DNA of 64,000 nt, taken from Micromonospora sp. MP36 (GTDB lineage: Bacteria; Actinomycetota; Actinomycetes; Mycobacteriales; Micromonosporaceae). The stretch covers positions 58,659 to 122,658 of the forward strand of contig NZ_VSFA01000011.1 of assembly GCF_008119785.1 (NCBI RefSeq), written 5' to 3'. A program made the position numbers and the translations under genes. Below are positions 17,245-25,227 of this stretch, piece after piece (within the stretch, counting starts at the first letter, position 1; every line of letters starts with the position of its first letter). The notes below the pieces were generated by a model. It was given only the letters and a program-made list of their open reading frames with translations, had not been told where the DNA came from and did no database searches.

Positions 17245-18186
17245 TCAGGCGTACCGGGACGCGGCGAGCGACCAGTCGTAGGTGGCCCGGATCCAGTTCC
17301 GCCGGGTGGTCAGGAAGGCGAGGACCGCCTCGTCGCCGGCCCCGGCCAGCGCCGACTCCCGCTCCTCGTACGCCGCCAGCGCCGCGTTGAACCGGGCGGC
17401 CGCCGCGCGCAGCGCCGCCTCCTCGTCCTGCCCGGTCTCGCCGACGATCGTGGTGACCAGGTTGTGCGCGCTGCTGCGCTCCTTGCCGTACGAGAAGAGG
17501 TCGTTGCACCAGCAGACCAGGTCGGCGGCGAGGTCGTCCACGGCGGCCAGCGCCGGATCCGCCCGCCGCCCGGGCTCGGGCACCGCGTCGTACGCCAGGT
17601 CGGTGAGGGTGAAGCTGGGCCGGGCCCCGCCGGTGTGCCGGCGCATCTGCACGTACTCGGCCACCCCGGGCACCCGCCGGTGCTCCCGGTTGGCCGCCTC
17701 CCAGAGCAGCGCCAGCAGGTACTCCCGCAACTGGCTGACCAACCGCAGCAGCAGGGCCGGCCGCTGCCGGGCGCGGACCCGCCGGCACAGGTCGTGCAGC
17801 GCGACGCCGAGCGGCCCGACGCCGGCCGGCACCGGCCCGTCCGGGTCGCCGTGCCGGTCGAGCACCGCCAGCAGCCCCGCCACGGTGGGCGCGAGCCGGG
17901 TCGGGCTGGCGCCCAGGCCGTCCTCGTCGCAGGCGTCGTCCATCACGAACAGCCAGGAGATCAGGTCGGTCAGCAGGCGCAACCGGTCCACCGGCGCGCC
18001 CGGGCAGGCCCGGCCGGCCAACTCCGCCGGGCTGGCGCCGGCCAGCCGGCGCAGTCCGGCGGGATCCTCGATCAGGCCCAGCTCGCGTACCCACCCGGCG
18101 CTCTCCCCGGCGGCCAACTCGACGGCGGTGTGCCGGCGCACCGGGAAGGGGGGTTCGCGCAGTGCCGAGACCGCGAAGCTCCGCAT
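17245..18186 (-). CDS. Class I terpene synthase (sesquiterpene cyclase-like)
   Basis: 313-residue all-helical terpene cyclase. The Asp-rich metal motif is FVMDDACDED (about residues 79-88). The NSE/DTE motif is CWCNDLFSYGKERSSAHN (N, S and E spaced as ND-x-x-S-x-x-x-E) near residue 220. A C-terminal W-x-x-x-x-x-R-Y, reading WSLAASRY, matches the pyrophosphate-binding RY pair. Size fits a stand-alone sesquiterpene or small monoterpene cyclase. The product cannot be told from sequence: it lacks the long N-terminal Pro-rich region of 2-methylisoborneol synthases and the double length of geosmin synthase. No prenyltransferase, P450 or methyltransferase gene is adjacent, so it would depend on precursor made elsewhere. 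Confidence 0.9.
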   Translation of the reverse strand: MRSFAVSALREPPFPVRRHTAVELAAGESAGWVRELGLIEDPAGLRRLAGASPAELAGRACPGAPVDRLRLLTDLISWLFVMDDACDEDGLGASPTRLAPTVAGLLAVLDRHGDPDGPVPAGVGPLGVALHDLCRRVRARQRPALLLRLVSQLREYLLALLWEAANREHRRVPGVAEYVQMRRHTGGARPSFTLTDLAYDAVPEPGRRADPALAAVDDLAADLVCWCNDLFSYGKERSSAHNLVTTIVGETGQDEEAALRAAAARFNAALAAYEERESALAGAGDEAVLAFLTTRRNWIRATYDWSLAASRYA

Positions 18187-18312
18187 CCGTCCCCCTGTCC
18201 CGCCGCCCTCGGTAATGGGCGGGTGGCCGAGAGCGTACGGCAGGAATGATCAGCCGTGGTGATCGGGCCGAGGGCTGCTTCACACTTCGCGGCGACCGTT
18301 TCCGCCCAGCCG

Positions 18313-18942
18313 TCAGAAGCCCAGGCTGGCCGCCCGCAGCCGCTCGGCCGACGCCGCCGGGCCGTCCACCTGCACCCGCGCCACCCGTTGCCGCCCGGAG
18401 AGGAAGAGCGCCAGTTCGCCGGGCGCGCCCACCACCCGCAGCCGGTCGCCGCCGCGGCCGACGGTGCGCTCGCCGAACCCGGGCGCCTGGACCAGCAGAT
18501 CCGCCGGGAAGCGGCGCAGCGCCAACCGGGCCATCGCCGCGGCCCGCTTCCAGAGCACCGCCTGCAACCCCGCCGGCAGGTCCCGCGGCAGCCACCCCGG
18601 CTGCGCCCGGCGGACGTCCTCATGGTGGATGAAGAACTCCAGGGTGTTGGCCAGCTCGTCGGTCAGCGGGTTGCTGACCGGGCTCCACACCGGCGGGCGG
18701 CGCACCCGCGCCACCAGCTCCGCGTACGGTCCCGCGGCCGTCCGTCGCCGGACCGCCTCGCCGTAGCGGCGCAGCGGCCGCAGCAGGATGCCGGCGGCGG
18801 CGTCCGGCCGGCGCTCCCGCACCGCCAGGTGCGCCGCGAGGTCGCGGGTGCGCCACCCCGCGTCGATCGTCGGCGCGTCCGGTCCCAGGTCCAGCAGCAG
18901 ATCGGCGAGCGCCTCGCGCTCCGATCGGGCGTACCGCGGCAT
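18313..18942 (-). CDS. TIGR03085-like DinB/mycothiol maleylpyruvate isomerase-fold protein
   Basis: 209 residues of the four-helix DinB-like fold. The N-terminus MPRYARSEREALADLLLDLGPDAPTIDAGWRTRDLAAHLAVRERRPD carries the W-x-x-x-x-L-x-x-H-x-x-x-R/E motif with a likely metal His. A second His pair is in ANTLEFFIHHEDVRRAQPGW (H-H-E-D). Such proteins use mycothiol or a bound metal; TIGR03085 members are uncharacterised. The C-terminal part has the usual beta domain (VGAPGELALFLSGRQRVARVQVDG). It precedes the terpene synthase on the same strand with a 126-base gap, which is long for a coupled pair. Confidence 0.85.
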   Translation of the reverse strand: MPRYARSEREALADLLLDLGPDAPTIDAGWRTRDLAAHLAVRERRPDAAAGILLRPLRRYGEAVRRRTAAGPYAELVARVRRPPVWSPVSNPLTDELANTLEFFIHHEDVRRAQPGWLPRDLPAGLQAVLWKRAAAMARLALRRFPADLLVQAPGFGERTVGRGGDRLRVVGAPGELALFLSGRQRVARVQVDGPAASAERLRAASLGF

Positions 18943-19157
18943 GGCCCGATCGTAGGCCGGTGGTGGCCCGGCGGCCGGGACGGGCGCGCCACGGTGCCGC
19001 CGCGCCCGCGACCGGCGGGCGGTCGGCGTGACGAACCGCCCTGGTCAGCCCGGTCGGCGCGGAAAGGTGACGGCGGACATATGCCCGCCGGGTCGGCGGA
19101 TCTGGCACCGAGCGGTAAGGATGAGGGAGAAAATTGCGGCTTACGGCGGGGGAGAGC

Positions 19158-21086
19158 GTGGCGAGCGGGACAAGTCGGGACGTGCTCGGCAGGGGACTGC
19201 GGGTACTCGGCCGGGCCATCCGGGAACAACCCCGGATCTTCGCGATCGCGGTGGCCGGCAGCGTGCTCTTCGGCCTCATGGTGATCGCCAGCGCGTACGT
19301 CGTCGGTGGGGTGGTCGGCAAGGTGGTGGTCCCGGCCATCGCCCGCGGCTCGGTGGCCACCGGCACGCTCGCGCTGGCCGCGGCGGCGCTGTTCGGGATC
19401 AGCGTGCTGCGGGTGGTCGGCATCTTCGGCCGCCGGCTCGGCGCCGGCTACATGCAGTACCGGCTCCAGGCCGCCTACCGCCGTCGGGTCACCCGCCGTT
19501 ACCTCGACCTGCCGCTGGCCTGGCACCACCGCAACGCCACCGGCACCCTGCTCTCCAACGCCAACTCCGACGTCGAGGCGGCCTGGTATCCGATTGCGCC
19601 GCTGCCGTTCGCGGTCGGCACCCTGGTGATGCTGGTCGGCGCGGTGATCTCGCTGTTCCTCACCGACTGGGCGCTCGCCCTGGTCGGCCTCGCCGTCTTC
19701 CCGGCGCTGTTCGCCCTCAACGTGGTCTACTCCCGCCGGATGGCCCCCCGCCAGGCCCGCGCTCAGCGGCTGCGGGCCGAGGTCAGCGGCATCGCCCACG
19801 AGAGCTTCGACGGCGCGCTGGTGGTCAAGACGATGGGCCGCGAGGCGCAGGAGACCGCCCGGTTCGCCGCCCGCGCCGGGGAGCTGCGCGACGCGCTGAT
19901 CTCCGTCGGCAAGCTGCGCGGCGTCTTCGACCCGATGCTGGAGACCCTGCCCAGCCTCGGTACCCTCGCCGTGCTGGTGGTCGGCGCGATCCGGCTCCGG
20001 CAGGGTGCGATCACCGTCACCGAGCTGGTCAGCGTCGCCTTCCTGTTCACCGTGCTGGCCTTCCCGGTCCGGGCCATCGGCTGGGTGCTGGCCGAGCTGC
20101 CGCGCAGCGTCGCCGGCTGGGACCGGGTGCGCCGGGTCCTCGACGCCACCGGCGAGATGCCGTACGGCGAGGTGACGCTCGACCCGGCCACGCCGGCGCC
20201 GGCCACCCTCGCCTTCCACGACGTCCATTTCGGATACGAGCCGGCCGAGGCGCACCTGCCCGGCACGGAGGTGCTCGGCGAGGTGACCTTCACCGTGCCG
20301 GCTGGCAAGACGGTCGCCCTGGTCGGGCCGACCGGGGCCGGCAAGTCCACCATCGCCTCCCTGGCCGTACGCCTGGTCGACCCGCGCACCGGCACGGTCA
20401 CCCTGGACGGCGTCGACGTCCGCGACCTCACCGCCGCCTCGCTCGCCGGGAACGTGGCCCTGGTCGCCCAGATCCCGTTCGTCTTCGACGACACCGTCCG
20501 GGCCAACATCACCCTGGACCGGCCCGGCATCGGCGACGACGAGGTCTGGGCGGCGCTGCGGCTGGCCGAGGCGGACGGCTTCGTCGCCGCGCTCCCGGAC
20601 GGGCTGGACACCATGGTCGGCGAGCGGGGCACCTCGCTCTCCGGCGGCCAGCGGCAGCGGCTCACCCTGGCCCGGGCCCTCGCGGGCCGGCCGCGGCTGC
20701 TGGTGCTCGACGACGCCACCAGCGCCGTCGACCCCCGGGTGGAGGCGGCCATCCTGGCCGGGCTGCGCGCCCCGGCCGACCGGCCGTCATTCGGTCCGGA
20801 GCGCCGCCCAACGGCGCAGAGGCCGAATCATGGCCACAGCGCGGCCGCGTCGATCCTGGTGGTCGCGTACCGCCGGGCCACCATCGCGCTCGCCGACGAG
20901 GTGATCTACGTCGAGCACGGGCGGGTGGTCGCCCGCGGCACGCACCCCGAACTGCTCGCCACCGTGCCCGGCTACGCCGACCTGGTCACCGCGTACGAGC
21001 AGGCCGAGCAGGAACGCGAGCAGCCCCGCCCGTACGACCAGGTCACCCCGCTGACCTCCGGCCTGGAAGTCGAGGTTGACCGGTGA
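19158..21086 (+). CDS. ABC exporter half-transporter, degenerate-site subunit
   Basis: 642 residues: six membrane helices (about 25-300) then an ATPase domain. Walker A is GPTGAGKST; the signature is canonical LSGGQRQR. Walker B reads LLVLDDATSAVD, with Asp in place of the catalytic Glu, and the switch position reads VVAYRRATI, with Tyr in place of His. This subunit therefore contributes a degenerate ATP site. Between the D-loop and the switch strand lies an extra segment (about 22 residues, SFGPERRPTAQRPNHGH and flanks) encoded by a palindromic insertion at 20789-20828. GTG 19158 has GGGGGAG upstream; TTG 19134 with GAGGGAG is an alternative. Coupled to the next gene through a repeat mini-ORF. 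Confidence 0.92.
   Translation: MASGTSRDVLGRGLRVLGRAIREQPRIFAIAVAGSVLFGLMVIASAYVVGGVVGKVVVPAIARGSVATGTLALAAAALFGISVLRVVGIFGRRLGAGYMQYRLQAAYRRRVTRRYLDLPLAWHHRNATGTLLSNANSDVEAAWYPIAPLPFAVGTLVMLVGAVISLFLTDWALALVGLAVFPALFALNVVYSRRMAPRQARAQRLRAEVSGIAHESFDGALVVKTMGREAQETARFAARAGELRDALISVGKLRGVFDPMLETLPSLGTLAVLVVGAIRLRQGAITVTELVSVAFLFTVLAFPVRAIGWVLAELPRSVAGWDRVRRVLDATGEMPYGEVTLDPATPAPATLAFHDVHFGYEPAEAHLPGTEVLGEVTFTVPAGKTVALVGPTGAGKSTIASLAVRLVDPRTGTVTLDGVDVRDLTAASLAGNVALVAQIPFVFDDTVRANITLDRPGIGDDEVWAALRLAEADGFVAALPDGLDTMVGERGTSLSGGQRQRLTLARALAGRPRLLVLDDATSAVDPRVEAAILAGLRAPADRPSFGPERRPTAQRPNHGHSAAASILVVAYRRATIALADEVIYVEHGRVVARGTHPELLATVPGYADLVTAYEQAEQEREQPRPYDQVTPLTSGLEVEVDR
20789..20828. repeat. Palindromic insertion inside the ABC ATPase coding region
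   Basis: Nested inverted repeats: ATTCGG (20789-20794) with CCGAAT (20823-20828), and GCGCCG (20801-20806) with CGGCGC (20812-20817). It is in frame with the transporter and encodes residues that have no counterpart in this part of ABC ATPases, where the strand after the D-loop helix normally begins within a few residues. Confidence 0.65.
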
Positions 21087-21145
21087 GCGCGAGGAGTGCA
21101 GCGGAGCGGAGCCCCGCGGTCGCGAACGAGAGGCAGGACTGGTGA
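21083..21145 (+). repeat. Stop/start-bridging repeat mini-ORF between the two ABC genes
   Basis: A 20-codon frame beginning GTG AGC GCG AGG AGT (V-S-A-R-S) whose GTG overlaps the first transporter's TGA and whose TGA (21143-21145) overlaps the second transporter's GTG (21142). Start-to-start distance is 59. The body shares GCGCGAGGAGTG and GAGCCCCGC-GTCGCGAAC with the his-operon copies. Confidence 0.7.
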
Positions 21146-22929
21146 GCACGACTGTGGAGGCCGAGCGGCCGGCCGAGGCGACCGAGTCGACCTGGCGTAC
21201 GCTGCGCCGCGGATTGGCGCTCTCCCCGGAGCTGAAGACCGGGCTGGCCGGCACGCTCGGGCTGGCGCTGGTCTACATGATCGGCCGGGTGGCCGTGCCG
21301 GTGGCCGTGCAGCGTGGCATCGACCACGGCATCGTCGGCGGCCTCGACGTGGACGTGGTCGCGCTGACCGTGGTCGCCGCCGCCGCCGTGCTGGTGGTCA
21401 CCACCACCTGCGGCTACCTGATGATGCGCCGGCTGTTCACGGTCAGCGAGACCGCCCTGGCCGGGGTGCGGACCCGGGCCTTCCGGCACGTGCACGACCT
21501 GTCCATGCTGCACCAGCAGTCCGAGCGGCGCGGCTCGCTGGTCTCCCGGGTTACCAGCGACGTCGACCAGATCACCCAGTTCCTCCAGTGGGGCGGGGTG
21601 ATCCTGATCGTCAACCTGGGCCAGCTGGTGGTCACCACGGCCGTGATGCTGGCGTACTCCTGGCAGCTCACCCTGGTGGTGCTCTGCGCGTTCGCCCCGG
21701 CGGTGCTGGTGATCCGGCTGCTGCAGCGCCGGCTGGGCGTCGCGTACGGCCTGGTCCGCCAGCGGATGGGCACCCTGCTCGGCACCATCGGCGAGAGCGT
21801 GGTGGGCGCCCCGGTGATCCGCGCGTACGGGATCGCCGGACGGACCGCCCGGCGGCTGGACACGGCGATCGAGGGGCAGCGGCAGGCCCAGCAGCGGGCC
21901 ATCCGGATCAGCATCATGGGCAGCTCGGTGGGGGAGCTGGCGGCCGGCCTGGCGCTGGCCGGAGTGGTGGTGGTCGGGGTCAACCTCGGCGTGGACCGCA
22001 CCCTGTCCATCGGCCAGCTCACCGCGTTCCTCTTCCTGGTGACGCTCTTCATCCAGCCGGTGCAGATCGCCACCGAGGTGCTCAACGAGGCGCAGAACGC
22101 GATCGCCGGCTGGCGCCGGGTGCTCGACGTGCTGGACGTCGCGCCGGACGTGGCCGACCCCGGCAGGCAGGGGCGGGACCTGCCACCCGGCCCGCTGGAC
22201 ATCCGCTTCGCCGGGGTGACCTTCGCCTACCCGGGCGGGCCGCCGGTGCTGCACGACGTGACCCTGGACATCCCCGCGAAGAGCCGGGTGGCCGTGGTCG
22301 GGGAGACCGGCAGCGGCAAGACCACCTTCGCCAAGCTGCTCACCCGGCTGATGGACCCCACTGACGGGGAGGTGCTGCTCTCCGGCGTGTCGCTGCGCCA
22401 GGTGCGCTTCGACTCGCTGCGCTCCCGGGTGGTGATGGTGCCGCAGGACGGCTTCCTGTTCGACGCCACGGTGGGGGAGAACGTCCGCTTCGCCCGCCCC
22501 GAGCTGACCGACGCCCAGCTCACCGCCGCCTTCTCCGAGCTGGGCCTGGCCGACTGGCTGGACGGGTTGCCGGCCGGGCTGGACACCCCGGTGGGGGAGC
22601 GCGGGGAGGCGCTCAGCGTCGGCGAGCGGCAGCTGGTCGCGCTGGCCCGGGCGTACGTGGCCGACCCCGACCTGCTGGTGCTGGACGAGGCGACCAGCGC
22701 CGTCGACCCGGCCACCGAGGTGCGCCTGTCGCGCACCCTGGACGCGGTCACCCGGGGGCGGACCACGCTCGCCATCGCGCACCGGCTCTCCACCGCCCAG
22801 GCCGCCGACGAGGTGATCGTGGTGGACCGGGGCCGCGTCGTCCAGCGCGGCCCCCACGACGAGCTGGTCAAGGACCCCGATTCGGTCTACGCCCTGCTCT
22901 ACGCCTCCTGGCTCGAACAGACCCGCTGA
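21142..22929 (+). CDS. ABC exporter half-transporter, consensus-site subunit
   Basis: 595 residues with six membrane helices (about 30-320) and an ATPase domain. Walker A is GETGSGKTT, Walker B LLVLDEATSAVD with the catalytic Glu, and the switch His is present in AIAHRLSTAQ. The signature is altered to LSVGERQL instead of LSGGQ. Paired with the upstream subunit, its Walker motifs meet that subunit's perfect LSGGQ to form one working site, while its own LSVGE faces the degenerate Walker B. This is the layout of heterodimeric exporters such as TM287/288 and BmrCD. Substrate unknown; likely a drug or lipid exporter. GTG 21142 chosen by overlap with the mini-ORF stop. Confidence 0.93.
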   Translation: MSTTVEAERPAEATESTWRTLRRGLALSPELKTGLAGTLGLALVYMIGRVAVPVAVQRGIDHGIVGGLDVDVVALTVVAAAAVLVVTTTCGYLMMRRLFTVSETALAGVRTRAFRHVHDLSMLHQQSERRGSLVSRVTSDVDQITQFLQWGGVILIVNLGQLVVTTAVMLAYSWQLTLVVLCAFAPAVLVIRLLQRRLGVAYGLVRQRMGTLLGTIGESVVGAPVIRAYGIAGRTARRLDTAIEGQRQAQQRAIRISIMGSSVGELAAGLALAGVVVVGVNLGVDRTLSIGQLTAFLFLVTLFIQPVQIATEVLNEAQNAIAGWRRVLDVLDVAPDVADPGRQGRDLPPGPLDIRFAGVTFAYPGGPPVLHDVTLDIPAKSRVAVVGETGSGKTTFAKLLTRLMDPTDGEVLLSGVSLRQVRFDSLRSRVVMVPQDGFLFDATVGENVRFARPELTDAQLTAAFSELGLADWLDGLPAGLDTPVGERGEALSVGERQLVALARAYVADPDLLVLDEATSAVDPATEVRLSRTLDAVTRGRTTLAIAHRLSTAQAADEVIVVDRGRVVQRGPHDELVKDPDSVYALLYASWLEQTR

Positions 22930-22957
22930 CCCCGCCCCACCACTCGCACCGACCCGC

Positions 22958-23017
22958 GTTGATCAAGAAGTTCGCGTCTCCGGTCGGCCGGATCCCGACG
23001 CGAACTTCTTGGTCAAC
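22958..23017. repeat. Long inverted repeat / bidirectional terminator
   Basis: 21-base arms (22958-22978 and 22997-23017), complementary except for one base, around an 18-base loop. Left arm begins GTTGATCAAGAAGTTCGCG. It lies between two convergent genes and its right arm overlaps the tetR stop (23013-23015). AT content is higher than the surroundings, which suggests a dispersed repeat used as a terminator. Confidence 0.75.
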
Positions 23018-23627
23018 CTGCTGGGGGTGGGGTGGACAGGTCGCCGGTGAGGTAGCGCTGGACGGTGGGGGCGATCGCGGTGACCAGGGTCTCCGGGGCG
23101 GCGGAGGCGACCGGTTCGAGCCTGATGACGTACCGCATCATGGCCAGGCCGGCCAGCTGGCTGCCGACCAGCGCGCCGCGCAGCGGCAGCTCGGCCGGGT
23201 CGACGTCGAGCTGGTCGAGCACCCGGCGCAGCACCTGGGTGACCAGGAACTCGCGCAGCAGCCGGGCCGTCCACTCGTTGCTGACCGCCGAGCGGAGCAG
23301 GGCCACCGCCGCCCCGCCGACCGGGGAGTCCCACACCGACAGGAAGGTGCGGATCAGCCGCTCACCGGCCCGGTCCGGGCCGGCGGCCAGCACGGCCGGC
23401 AGCAGTTCGGCCGGGTCGATCGGGATCGCCACGGTGGCCCGGAACAGCTCCTCCTTGGTCCCGAAGTAGTGGTGCACCAGGGCCGGATCCACCCCCGCGG
23501 CGGTGGCGATGGCCCGGATCGAGGCGGCGTCGAAACCGCGCTCGGCGAACGCCGTCCGGGCCGCCGCGAGGATCGCCTCCCGGGTGTCCGGGTTGCCGGG
23601 CCGGCGGCCGGTGCGCCGCGCCCTCAT
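23013..23627 (-). CDS. TetR-family repressor of the ABC exporter operon
   Basis: 204 residues. The helix-turn-helix is TREAILAAARTAFAERGFDAASIRAIATAAGVDPALVHHYFGTKEELFRA (about residues 14-63), a standard TetR N-terminus. The C-terminal ligand domain (VGSQLAGLAMMRYVIRLEPVASA) is of the TetR_C type found in TetR proteins that end ABC-2 exporter operons. ATG 23627 overlaps the end of the permease gene by four bases. As the third gene of the operon it probably represses the operon promoter, where an 18-base palindrome is present at 25169-25186. Confidence 0.9.
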   Translation of the reverse strand: MRARRTGRRPGNPDTREAILAAARTAFAERGFDAASIRAIATAAGVDPALVHHYFGTKEELFRATVAIPIDPAELLPAVLAAGPDRAGERLIRTFLSVWDSPVGGAAVALLRSAVSNEWTARLLREFLVTQVLRRVLDQLDVDPAELPLRGALVGSQLAGLAMMRYVIRLEPVASAAPETLVTAIAPTVQRYLTGDLSTPPPAG

Positions 23628-24379
23628 CCGCTCCGCCGGCGCAGCGTGGCCGCGGCGAGCACCAGCGCCAGCAGCGCCGCCCCGGTGACGATCGCCACGT
23701 CCCGCCACATCGTCGTGGTCGGCTTGGCGTGCGCGCCGACCTCCTGCAGCGCCTCCACGGCGTACGACAGGGGCAGCGCGTCGCTGATCGCCTGGAGCCA
23801 GCCGGCCATCTGGCCCCGGGGCACGAAGAGCCCGCAGAGCAGCAGTTGCGGGGCGACCACCACCGGCATGAACTGCACGGCCTGGAACTCGGTCCGGGCG
23901 AAGGCGGAACAGAGCAGCCCGAGCGCGACGGCGAGTACCGCGTTGATCGCGGCGATCATGATCACGAGCGCGCTGCTGCCGGCCGTGGTCAGGCCGAACA
24001 CCCAGTACGCCACGGCCGAGGCGATGGTGGCCTGCACCACGCCGGCCAGCCCGAACGCGATGCCGTAGCCGAAGAGCAGGTCGAGCTTGCCCAGCGGGGT
24101 GGTGAGCAGCCGCTCCAGGGTGCCGGTGGTGCGCTCCCGCAGCATGGCGATGCTGGTCACCAGGAACATGATGATGAACGGGAAGAAGCCCAGCATGATC
24201 AGCGCCACCCGGTCGAAGACGGTGGGCCGCCCCGGCGGGTGGGGTTGGTCGACGTACATGAAGTAGACCAGGGTGAGCAGCACGGCCGGCACCACCACGA
24301 GCAGCGCCACGGTGCGCCGGTCGTGCCGCAGCTGACGCAGGATGCGCCCGATGGTCGCGGCCAGGATCCGGGGATTCAT
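23624..24379 (-). CDS. ABC-2 type exporter permease
   Basis: 251 residues with six hydrophobic segments, starting VALLVVVPAVLLTLVYFMYV and ending ALLALVLAAATL. The conserved ABC-2 segment MLRERTTGTLERLLTTPLGKLDLLFGYGIAFG is present, as is the PRGQMAGWLQAISDALPLSYAVEAL loop typical of daunorubicin-type exporters. ATG 24379 overlaps the ATPase gene stop by ATGA. It works with the ATPase next door to move an unknown substrate out of the cell. Confidence 0.93.
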   Translation of the reverse strand: MNPRILAATIGRILRQLRHDRRTVALLVVVPAVLLTLVYFMYVDQPHPPGRPTVFDRVALIMLGFFPFIIMFLVTSIAMLRERTTGTLERLLTTPLGKLDLLFGYGIAFGLAGVVQATIASAVAYWVFGLTTAGSSALVIMIAAINAVLAVALGLLCSAFARTEFQAVQFMPVVVAPQLLLCGLFVPRGQMAGWLQAISDALPLSYAVEALQEVGAHAKPTTTMWRDVAIVTGAALLALVLAAATLRRRSG

Positions 24380-25122
24380 CACGACACCTCTCCGGGCTGG
24401 CCGGCGTGACCCGCCTCGCTCGCTCGGATCAGCCGCAGGAACGCCTCTTCGAGGTCGTCGACGCCGGTGGCGGCGCGGACCGCGTCCGGCGTGTCGTCGG
24501 CGATCAGCCGACCCTCCCGGATGAGCAGCAGCCGGTCGCAGCGGGCCGCCTCGTCCATCACGTGGCTGGACACCAGCAGCGTGGTGCCGGCGGCGGCCAT
24601 GGCGTGGAACCGGGCCCACAGGTCGGCCCGCAGCACCGGGTCCTGGCCGACGGTGGGCTCGTCCAGGATGACCAGCTCCGGGTCGCCGACCAGGGCGCAG
24701 GCCAGCGAGGCGCGGCTGCGCTGGCCGCCGGAGAGCGTGCCGACTAGTTGGTCGGCGGCCTGGGTCAGGCCCACGTCGGCCACCGCGCCATCCGCCTCGG
24801 CCCGGCCGCGCCCGTGCAGCGCGGCGAAGTAGCGCGCGTTCTCCCGGACGGTCAGGTCGGCGTAGACGCTGGGTGCCTGGGTGAGGTAGCCGACCCGGTG
24901 GCGCAGCTCCGCGGTGCCGGCGGGCCGGCCGAGCACGGTGACCGTGCCCGAGGTGACGGTCTGCACCCCGACGATCGCGCGCATCAGGGTGGTCTTGCCG
25001 CTGCCGCTGGGCCCGAGCAGCCCGGTGACCGCGCCGCGGGGCACCGCGCAGGAGATGCCCTGGAGCACCCGCCGCCGGCCCCGGTCGACCACCAGGTCAC
25101 GGACCACGACCGCGTCGTCCAT
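24379..25122 (-). CDS. ABC-2 type exporter ATP-binding protein
   Basis: 247 residues. Walker A GPSGSGKTTLMRAI, signature LSGGQRSRASLA, Walker B LVILDEPTVGQDP and switch His in LLVSSHVMDEAARCD are all canonical. TQAPSVYADLTVREN is the Q-loop. The C-terminal DDLEEAFLRLIRASEA matches the end of CcmA/DrrA-type proteins. ATG 25122 has GGAGG at a normal distance; TTG 25134 is less likely. First gene of a three-gene minus-strand operon (ATPase, permease, TetR). Confidence 0.94.
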   Translation of the reverse strand: MDDAVVVRDLVVDRGRRRVLQGISCAVPRGAVTGLLGPSGSGKTTLMRAIVGVQTVTSGTVTVLGRPAGTAELRHRVGYLTQAPSVYADLTVRENARYFAALHGRGRAEADGAVADVGLTQAADQLVGTLSGGQRSRASLACALVGDPELVILDEPTVGQDPVLRADLWARFHAMAAAGTTLLVSSHVMDEAARCDRLLLIREGRLIADDTPDAVRAATGVDDLEEAFLRLIRASEAGHAGQPGEVS

Positions 25123-25168
25123 GCCCGCCTCCAAAACTCATCAGACGTTGAAATAGACGCTAGTTGAG

Positions 25169-25186
25169 TTGTGCCGCGCGGCACAA
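25169..25186. promoter_or_regulatory. 18-base palindrome, probable TetR operator
   Basis: TTGTGCCGCGCGGCACAA is perfectly self-complementary. It lies about 47 bases before the ABC ATPase start, overlapping a possible -35 (TTGTGC) read on the minus strand with TAGCGT 18 bases later as -10. It would suit autorepression by the TetR protein. Confidence 0.6.
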
Positions 25187-25189
25187 GAG

Positions 25190-25220
25190 TTGACTTCGAG
25201 TGCGCTCGAACTGGAAGCCT
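25190..25220 (+). promoter_or_regulatory. MerR-type promoter with operator between -35 and -10
   Basis: TTGACT (25190-25195) is a -35 hexamer; the palindrome TTCGAG-TGCG-CTCGAA (25195-25210) lies in the long spacer, as in MerR-activated promoters. With a 19-base spacer the -10 falls at 25215-25220 and transcription would begin at or near the GTG 25228, so the transcript may be leaderless. Confidence 0.65.
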
Positions 25221-25227
25221 GGGGTGC

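Noticed and set aside
15278..18942. Terpenoid biosynthetic gene cluster including the acyl-CoA ligase
   Set aside because: No prenyltransferase, P450 or other tailoring gene; the ligase is a housekeeping fatty-acid type.
20789..20828. Assembly artefact in the ABC gene
   Set aside because: The frame is intact on both sides and the segment is a clean nested palindrome, which fits a repeat insertion better than an error.
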